Shown here in pieces: positions 5,938-10,704 of a DNA stretch of 10,704 nucleotides; position 1 is the first letter of the stretch; every line of letters begins with the position of its first letter. The stretch is from Tyzzerella sp. UBA1042. GTDB taxonomy: Bacteria; Bacillota; Clostridia; Lachnospirales; Anaerotignaceae. The notes under the pieces were generated by a model. It was not told where the DNA came from. It was given only the letters and a program-made list of their open reading frames with translations, and made no database searches. The stretch lies in NCBI GenBank assembly GCA_002316675.1, contig DCDZ01000061.1, positions 27,256 to 37,959 of the forward strand, in the 5' to 3' direction. The position numbers were made by a program, and so were the translations under genes.

Positions 5938-5967
5938 ATCATAACCGTAAATTCCCCTTTTTGTCAA
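5938..5967 (-). promoter_or_regulatory. Strong SigA-type promoter for add
   Basis: On the minus strand, a consensus -35 TTGACA (5962-5967) and a near-consensus -10 TATGAT (5938-5943) are 18 bases apart. The -35 box abuts the T-tract of the upstream DUF1846 terminator, so one gene ends and the next begins within about 60 bases. Confidence 0.75.
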
Positions 5968-5998
5968 AAGAAAATCCCCTCTGCCCGGGCAGAGAGGA
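5966..5998 (-). terminator. Intrinsic terminator of the DUF1846 gene
   Basis: The core is a perfect 16-base palindrome (5979-5994, CTCTGCCC/GGGCAGAG), lengthened by three more pairs after one mismatch (5975-5977 with 5996-5998). On the minus strand it is followed by ATTTTCTTTT (5966-5975). It lies six bases beyond the DUF1846 stop codon. Confidence 0.85.
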
Positions 5999-6004
5999 TG
6001 AACC

Positions 6005-7495
6005 TTATTTACTTCCATGAAACAGCTTTTTTGTCTGATATTGAGGCTCGCAAGTCAGGCTTACGCCCAGCTTATGAAATACATTTTCATCCACATTGGA
6101 TAAAATAACGGAAGAATGTACCTCGGCACATTTTAATTTTTCTAGCTGCTGCAATGCCAAAGCCGCCTGCTCCTCTGTTGTGGCGCTAATGCAAAGGGCA
6201 ATCAGCACCTCATCGGTATGCAAGCGTGGATTATGATTCCCCAGATGATTCACCTTCAGCTTTTGAATGGGCTCAATCACCTTCGGGGAAATCAGCTTTG
6301 CTTCCTTGGGGATGCCTGCCAATTCCTTCAATGCATTTAAAAGCATTGCAGAGGATGCACCCAACAGGGGGGTGGTCTTTCCCGTTATGATTTTCCCATC
6401 GGGCAGTTCAATGGCAGCACTGGGTGCGCCGGTTTCCTCGGCTCTTTTTAATGCCGCCGCCACCGCAGGACGATCCGCCACAGAAACGCCTACCTGCTTC
6501 ATCAGCAGTTCCAGCCGGAGAATAACATCCTCCTCCACATTCCCTTTTCTGTGATCGCAAAGGGCCTTAAAATATCTGCGGATAATTTCGCTGCGGGAAG
6601 CCGCCTGTACCGCCTCATCGTTAAAAATACAATTCCCCACCATATTGACCCCCATATCCGTAGGGGATTTATACGGGGACTTTCCATAAATCTGCTCGAA
6701 CATTGCATTTAAAACAGGAAAAACCTCCACATCCCGATTATAATTGATGGTTGTTTTTCCATATGCCTCCAAGTGGAACGGATCAATCATATTGACGTCA
6801 TTTAAGTCTGCCGTGGCAGCCTCATATGCCACATTCACGGGGTGGCGCAGGGGCACATTCCAAATGGGGAAGGTTTCAAACTTTGCATAGCCCGCCTTGA
6901 TTCCCCTTTTGTGCTCATGATACAGCTGGGAAAGACAGGCCGCCATTTTCCCGCTGCCCGGCCCCGGTGCCGTAATCACCACCAAAGACCGCTCCGTTTT
7001 GATATAATCATTTTTCCCATAGCCCTTATCACTGACGATCAAAGGGATGTTTGCCGGGTAGCCCGCAATGGGATAATGCTTGTAAACCTTAAGCCCCAAG
7101 CCCTCCAGCTTCTTTTTATAAGCCATGGCCGCAGCCTGTCCGTTAAACTGGGCCAAAACAACACTGCCTACATATAAACCGTATCCACGGAAGGCATCAA
7201 TCAAACGAAGCACGTCCATATCGTAGGTGATCCCCAAATCCCCCCGAATTTTGTTCTTCTCAATATCGCCGGCATTGATTACGATCACAATTTCCGCCTC
7301 ATCCTTCAGCTGTAACAGCATATTTACCTTGCTGTCCGGTTTAAAGCCGGGAAGCACCCGAGCCGCATGATAATCGTCAAAGAGCTTTCCGCCGAATTCC
7401 AAATACAGCTTTCCGCCAAAGTTCCCAATGCGCTCCTTAATTCTCTCAGACTGCATTTTCAAATATTTTTCATTGTCAAAACCCATCTGCACCAT
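6005..7495 (-). CDS. DUF1846 (UPF0371) family protein
   Basis: A 496-residue protein of normal length for the DUF1846 family, recognised from its N-terminal MGFDNEKYLKMQSERI segment, the GGKLFDDYHAARVLPGF stretch (35-51) and the P-loop-like A176-P-G-P-G-S-G-K183. The function of the family is not established. The glycine-rich loop suggests nucleotide or phosphate binding, but no complete Walker set is evident. There is no signal peptide or membrane segment, so it should be cytoplasmic. ATG 7495 is chosen because GGGGGA (7503-7508) sits seven bases upstream; a second ATG at codon 4 is less well spaced. It is a single-gene unit with a near-perfect promoter (7545-7573) and its own terminator (5966-5998). 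Confidence 0.92.
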   Translation of the reverse strand: MVQMGFDNEKYLKMQSERIKERIGNFGGKLYLEFGGKLFDDYHAARVLPGFKPDSKVNMLLQLKDEAEIVIVINAGDIEKNKIRGDLGITYDMDVLRLIDAFRGYGLYVGSVVLAQFNGQAAAMAYKKKLEGLGLKVYKHYPIAGYPANIPLIVSDKGYGKNDYIKTERSLVVITAPGPGSGKMAACLSQLYHEHKRGIKAGYAKFETFPIWNVPLRHPVNVAYEAATADLNDVNMIDPFHLEAYGKTTINYNRDVEVFPVLNAMFEQIYGKSPYKSPTDMGVNMVGNCIFNDEAVQAASRSEIIRRYFKALCDHRKGNVEEDVILRLELLMKQVGVSVADRPAVAAALKRAEETGAPSAAIELPDGKIITGKTTPLLGASSAMLLNALKELAGIPKEAKLISPKVIEPIQKLKVNHLGNHNPRLHTDEVLIALCISATTEEQAALALQQLEKLKCAEVHSSVILSNVDENVFHKLGVSLTCEPQYQTKKLFHGSK

Positions 7496-7544
7496 TGCAA
7501 AATCCCCCGAAAATTCTTATCCTAATTTTACACTACGGTAATAG

Positions 7545-7573
7545 ATTATACTAGCTTTCTTCATATATTTCAA
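7545..7573 (-). promoter_or_regulatory. Near-consensus SigA promoter for the DUF1846 gene
   Basis: On the minus strand TTGAAA (7568-7573), a 17-base spacer and a perfect TATAAT (7545-7550). The start falls near 7538, leaving a leader of about 43 bases. Upstream is an AT-rich stretch including the palindrome TGTATACA (7604-7611), a possible operator but too short to assign. Confidence 0.8.
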
Positions 7574-7658
7574 ATATAAAACACCTTTTGTCATAATTCT
7601 TTGTGTATACATTTTTTTGCCGAAAAAAATGGGTAATTTTCCTGCCCTTTGGATGTAA

Positions 7659-7689
7659 TATAAAAAGCCAAGCTGCTTGGGCAGCTGGC
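7659..7689 (-). terminator. Intrinsic terminator after comF
   Basis: On the minus strand GCCAGCTG (7682-7689) pairs with CAGCTTGGC (7667-7675) with one bulged base (7671) and a six-base loop, followed by TTTTTATA. It lies about 28 bases beyond the ComF stop codon and closes the recD2-comF unit. Confidence 0.8.
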
Positions 7690-7716
7690 TTATCTGCATA
7701 AAAATGGAACGATGCA

Positions 7717-8424
7717 TTACTCCGTCACCGAAAGACAAAATACGGAAACCTTTTTTGCTCCATGCCGATACAACGCCCGGCTGCAAGCGTTCAGCGTGGC
7801 TCCCGTTGTCAAAATATCATCCACCAAAAGAATATGCTTCCCCCCGCAATCCTTGGCGGTAAAAACATTGCGCAAATTTGTCTGCCGTTCTTTTGCCGAA
7901 AGCTTACTTTGGGGGATGGTTTCCCTTGTTCTGGTTAGGATGCCCTCGTGGTAGACAAGCCCCGTTTGGGCACTGATGCTTTTGCAAAGAATTTCTGCCT
8001 GATTAAACCCCCGCGTCTTTTTCTTATGGGTATCCAGAGGCACCTCTGTCATAAAATCTATTTCCTGCAGCCAATCCTCACAGTCGGCAAGGAGAAACTC
8101 CGCCATCAATCGGCCGAAAACTTCCCCATCCTTCCTTGCTCCGTCAAACTTAAACCGGGCAATGCCTTCCCGCAGCACCTCATAATCAAAGGCTGCAATG
8201 CCCTCCGCAAACACCGGCCTATATTCCAAGCAGGTATGGCAGATGTCACCGTGTTTCAATTCTCTTCCACAAAATTTACATCGGTTTCCCTTTAAAAACG
8301 GAAGACTGCTTCCGCAGTCCTTGCAAATCCCCCTGTCCCATTCCTCCATGGGCAGAAGCTCTCCGCACAAAACACAATACGGGGGATACAGCACATTTAA
8401 AAACCCTTGGACAAAGCTTTTCAT
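7717..8424 (-). CDS. comF: ComF family phosphoribosyltransferase-like protein
   Basis: A 235-residue ComF-type protein. The N-terminal part has four CxxC pairs (C17/C20, C34/C37, C49/C52, C62/C65), a double zinc-binding module. The C-terminal type I phosphoribosyltransferase fold has RGFNQAE (138-144) and the PRPP-binding loop ILLVDDILTTGATL (198-211) with D202-D203 intact. In competent bacteria ComF helps DNA uptake, but homologues are common in species not known to be competent and the enzymatic reaction is unsettled. ATG 8424 overlaps the RecD2 stop by four bases (ATGA), and its GGAGG site (8432-8436, 7-base spacing) lies within recD2, so translation is likely coupled. No other competence gene is visible in the window. 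Confidence 0.93.
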   Translation of the reverse strand: MKSFVQGFLNVLYPPYCVLCGELLPMEEWDRGICKDCGSSLPFLKGNRCKFCGRELKHGDICHTCLEYRPVFAEGIAAFDYEVLREGIARFKFDGARKDGEVFGRLMAEFLLADCEDWLQEIDFMTEVPLDTHKKKTRGFNQAEILCKSISAQTGLVYHEGILTRTRETIPQSKLSAKERQTNLRNVFTAKDCGGKHILLVDDILTTGATLNACSRALYRHGAKKVSVFCLSVTE

Positions 8425-10679
8425 GGCTGTACCTCCGGCGCATTCATAAAATCATACAAATTACGTATGCGCACAGCCAAGGCGGTATAGCGGTCGATCT
8501 CCCGGTTATTGGCAATCATGCCATGCACCGTTTCCCGCAAGCCCACCAGCACCACCAATTCTCTGGCTCTTGTTACTGCGGTATACAGAAGGTTTCTGGT
8601 CATCAGCATAGGCGGCCCGCTGTAAACAGGCAGAATTACTACAGGGTATTCACTGCCCTGAGATTTATGAATGGTAATGGCATAGGCCAGCTCCAGCTCC
8701 TCCAGCTGGGTAAAATCGTAATCCACAATCTTTCCGTCGTCAAATGCAACCTGCAGGGTTTCATTCTCCTCATCAATCCGTTGGATACGCCCTGCATCGC
8801 CGTTATACACGCCCAAGCCCTCATCCGTCCGCTTACCCCGGCAGCTGAAGCACCGCCAAACAATATTATAGTTATTTTTTATCTGCATCACCTTATCTCC
8901 CTCTCGGAAAGTAATATGGCGAAATGCTTTTTCTTTTTTATTTGGCCCAGGGGGGTTTAAGGTTTTCTGTAACACTTGATTCAGGCTTTGCACGCCCAGA
9001 AGACCCTTGCGCATAGGGGTCAGCACCTGCATCTCTGTCAGGCCGTCACGCCCTGTAAATTTAGGCAGCCGGCTTTTTACCAGCTCCTGCAAGGTTGCCA
9101 GCACTTCCTGTCCATACGCCCGGCGGATAAAAAAGAAATCCGTGCCGTCTTCATTCAAAACTGGCTCTTCCCCTTGATTGATACGGTGGGCATTCATAAT
9201 AATTGCGCTTTCTTGAGCTTGACGGAACACGTGCTGTAAACGAACCACCCGCAGACGTTCACTGCGGATCATATCCTTTAATACATTGCCCGCACCCACA
9301 GACGGCAACTGATCCATATCGCCCACAAAAATGACGGAGGTTCCGTTTTCAATGGCACGCAATAAGGCGTGCATCAAATGCAAATCCATCATAGAGGTTT
9401 CATCTATGATAAGTACATCGGCCTCAATGGGGTCGTCCTCGTTTTTATCGAACACCTGACGCTTATTATCCTCGCTGACAAAGGTTGTGCCCAAAAGTCG
9501 GTGGATTGTTTTCGCCTCTACCCCCGTTGCCTCTGTCATCCGTTTTGCGGCACGGCCCGTAGGTGCGGCAAGCACCACTTCCCGGTCTTCTTTTTCCAGC
9601 AAACGCAGCATGGTATTTATGGTGGTTGTTTTTCCTGTACCGGGGCCGCCGGTAATAATCAAAACACCGCCGCTCATGGCCTCCATCACCGCTTGCTGCT
9701 GCTCCGTTGCCAGCTGCACCCCTGTTTCCTCTTCTATTTTTTGGAACCGCTCCTCCAGAATATCAAAATCCAATTCTTCCCATTCCACGGATAATTCCAG
9801 CAGGCGTTTGGCCACCGCCATCTCTTCATAATAATAGAGGTTCAGGTAAACCACGTCTATATCCTCCATTTTTTCCTGCCAAATTTGGCTGTCCACCTGT
9901 AATTCTCTAATGGCGTTCTCCACAGCCGCAGGGTGCAGCTCCAAAAGCTCCGTGGCCTCTGTCACGAGCCGAGGCTTAGGCAGGAAGCAATCTCCGTTTG
10001 CCGCTGCCTGGTTCAAGACATATTTTATTGCCGATTTAATGCGGCTGGGGTCGTCCGCCGCAATGCCTGCATTGGCGGCCATTTTATCGGCCATTTTAAA
10101 GCCGATGCCAAAAACATCATCGGCAAGGCGATAGGGGTTGGTTTTCACGATATCAAAGGTTCTTCCCTTATATCTTTTATAAATACGCATACTATATGCT
10201 GGAGAAACCTCGAAGCCCTGCAAGAACATCATAACCTTACGCAGTTCATGCTGTTCTCTGAAAATTTGAGAAATGCGCTGTGCTTTTTCGTGGGTAATGC
10301 CTTTAATTTCCGTCAGCAAATCGGGTTTTTCCTCAATCACATAAAAAGCGGCATCGCCGAAGCGTTCCACGATTTTTCTTGAAGTTTTAGGGCCCAGGCC
10401 TTTAATCAGGCCGGAGGACAAATATTTTTCCATGCCTGCTTGAGAGGTGGGCATAAATTTTTCGTAAAACTGCACCTGCAGCTGCTTGCCATACGCAGGA
10501 TGGTTAATCCAATTTCCCCGCACGGAAAGGCTTTCTCCCGAATGGATCATTGGCACGATCCCCACACAAGTAATCTCCTCCGACTGGACGAAAATTGTAA
10601 ACACAGCATAGCCATTTTCTTTATTCTGGAAAATAATATCGCCGATTTCGCCTTTTACGTTCACATCTTCCAAGCACAC
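8421..10679 (-). CDS. recD2: RecD2-type superfamily 1B DNA helicase
   Basis: A 752-residue helicase of the RecD2 group, which acts without RecBC as a 5'-3' DNA helicase in repair or replication. The N-terminus has a small beta-barrel region and helix-hairpin-helix segments (about 88-108, LIKGLGPKTSRKIVERFG). Walker A is GGPGTGKTTT (344-353, K350), Walker B is IIDE (D426-E427), motif III is GDMDQLPSVGAGN (453-465), motif V is AITIHKSQGSEY (667-678) and motif VI is YTAVTRAR (699-706). All are intact and length is normal. A CFSCRGKRTDEG insertion (610-621) has two Cys. The outer start is GTG 10679, but its ribosome binding site is only about two bases away; TTG at codon 3 (10673) has better spacing and may be the true start. 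It overlaps comF by four bases. Confidence 0.95.
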   Translation of the reverse strand: MCLEDVNVKGEIGDIIFQNKENGYAVFTIFVQSEEITCVGIVPMIHSGESLSVRGNWINHPAYGKQLQVQFYEKFMPTSQAGMEKYLSSGLIKGLGPKTSRKIVERFGDAAFYVIEEKPDLLTEIKGITHEKAQRISQIFREQHELRKVMMFLQGFEVSPAYSMRIYKRYKGRTFDIVKTNPYRLADDVFGIGFKMADKMAANAGIAADDPSRIKSAIKYVLNQAAANGDCFLPKPRLVTEATELLELHPAAVENAIRELQVDSQIWQEKMEDIDVVYLNLYYYEEMAVAKRLLELSVEWEELDFDILEERFQKIEEETGVQLATEQQQAVMEAMSGGVLIITGGPGTGKTTTINTMLRLLEKEDREVVLAAPTGRAAKRMTEATGVEAKTIHRLLGTTFVSEDNKRQVFDKNEDDPIEADVLIIDETSMMDLHLMHALLRAIENGTSVIFVGDMDQLPSVGAGNVLKDMIRSERLRVVRLQHVFRQAQESAIIMNAHRINQGEEPVLNEDGTDFFFIRRAYGQEVLATLQELVKSRLPKFTGRDGLTEMQVLTPMRKGLLGVQSLNQVLQKTLNPPGPNKKEKAFRHITFREGDKVMQIKNNYNIVWRCFSCRGKRTDEGLGVYNGDAGRIQRIDEENETLQVAFDDGKIVDYDFTQLEELELAYAITIHKSQGSEYPVVILPVYSGPPMLMTRNLLYTAVTRARELVVLVGLRETVHGMIANNREIDRYTALAVRIRNLYDFMNAPEVQP

Positions 10680-10680
10680 C

Positions 10681-10688
10681 TCTCCTTT
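10681..10688 (-). promoter_or_regulatory. Ribosome binding site of recD2
   Basis: On the minus strand AAAGGAGA lies here. Distance to GTG 10679 is about two bases after GGAG, and to TTG 10673 eight bases, which favours the TTG. Only 16 more bases are visible upstream, so no promoter can be judged. Confidence 0.7.
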
Positions 10689-10704
10689 CTACTACAATAT
10701 ATTT

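Noticed and set aside
7604..7611. TGTATACA palindrome as a repressor operator
   Set aside because: Eight bases in an AT-rich region occur easily by chance, and it lies about 30 bases upstream of the -35 box with no second copy seen.
8421..8424. Frameshift or gene fusion between recD2 and comF
   Set aside because: Both proteins are full length with intact motifs. The ATGA overlap and internal GGAGG are a normal translational coupling arrangement.

Overview
The window looks like an ordinary chromosomal stretch from an anaerobic, low-to-mid GC Clostridia-type Firmicute, perhaps Lachnospiraceae-like. This is inferred from AGGAGG-type ribosome binding sites, frequent TTG/GTG starts, SigA-type promoters, the RecD2 and DUF1846 homologues, and a set of genes typical of gut Clostridia. 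There is no transposase, integrase, phage gene, CRISPR array, tRNA or rRNA. I found no convincing undescribed multi-gene system. The points of interest are small and local.

Layout, left to right. The window opens inside a + strand gene whose visible N-terminal part is a tandem Asn/Gly-rich 8-residue repeat and whose C-terminal part is a ferritin-like diiron domain (3-614). Next come a HIT-family nucleotide hydrolase with its own extended -10 promoter (675-1085), a 314-base gene-free but hairpin-rich interval (1086-1399), and a + strand YhhN/TMEM86-like membrane protein (1400-1996). The tail of that gene overlaps, on the opposite strand, the end of an acyl-ACP thioesterase gene. The thioesterase (1944-2693) and a cardiolipin synthase (2712-4184) form a right-to-left two-gene operon. 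A divergent promoter region follows, then a small single-TM protein of unknown function (GTG start at 4385), a bidirectional terminator, and an adenosine deaminase family gene (TTG start at 5906) with altered active-site residues. Three leftward genes complete the window: a DUF1846 protein (6005-7495), a ComF-type phosphoribosyltransferase (7717-8424), and the helicase RecD2 (8421-10679). The last two overlap by 4 bases.

How the genes relate. Three neighbouring genes point to membrane lipid metabolism: a possible lysoplasmalogenase-family protein, an acyl-ACP thioesterase and cardiolipin synthase. HIT and adenosine deaminase act on purine nucleotides or nucleosides. RecD2 and ComF are DNA-processing or competence-type functions and are probably co-transcribed. 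Transcription signals are compact. Rho-independent terminators follow comF, DUF1846 and the 4385 gene; the DUF1846 terminator's T-tract overlaps the -35 box of the adenosine deaminase promoter. The large 1086-1399 intergenic, with several stable hairpins and a terminator just before the YhhN-like start, is the least explained stretch.
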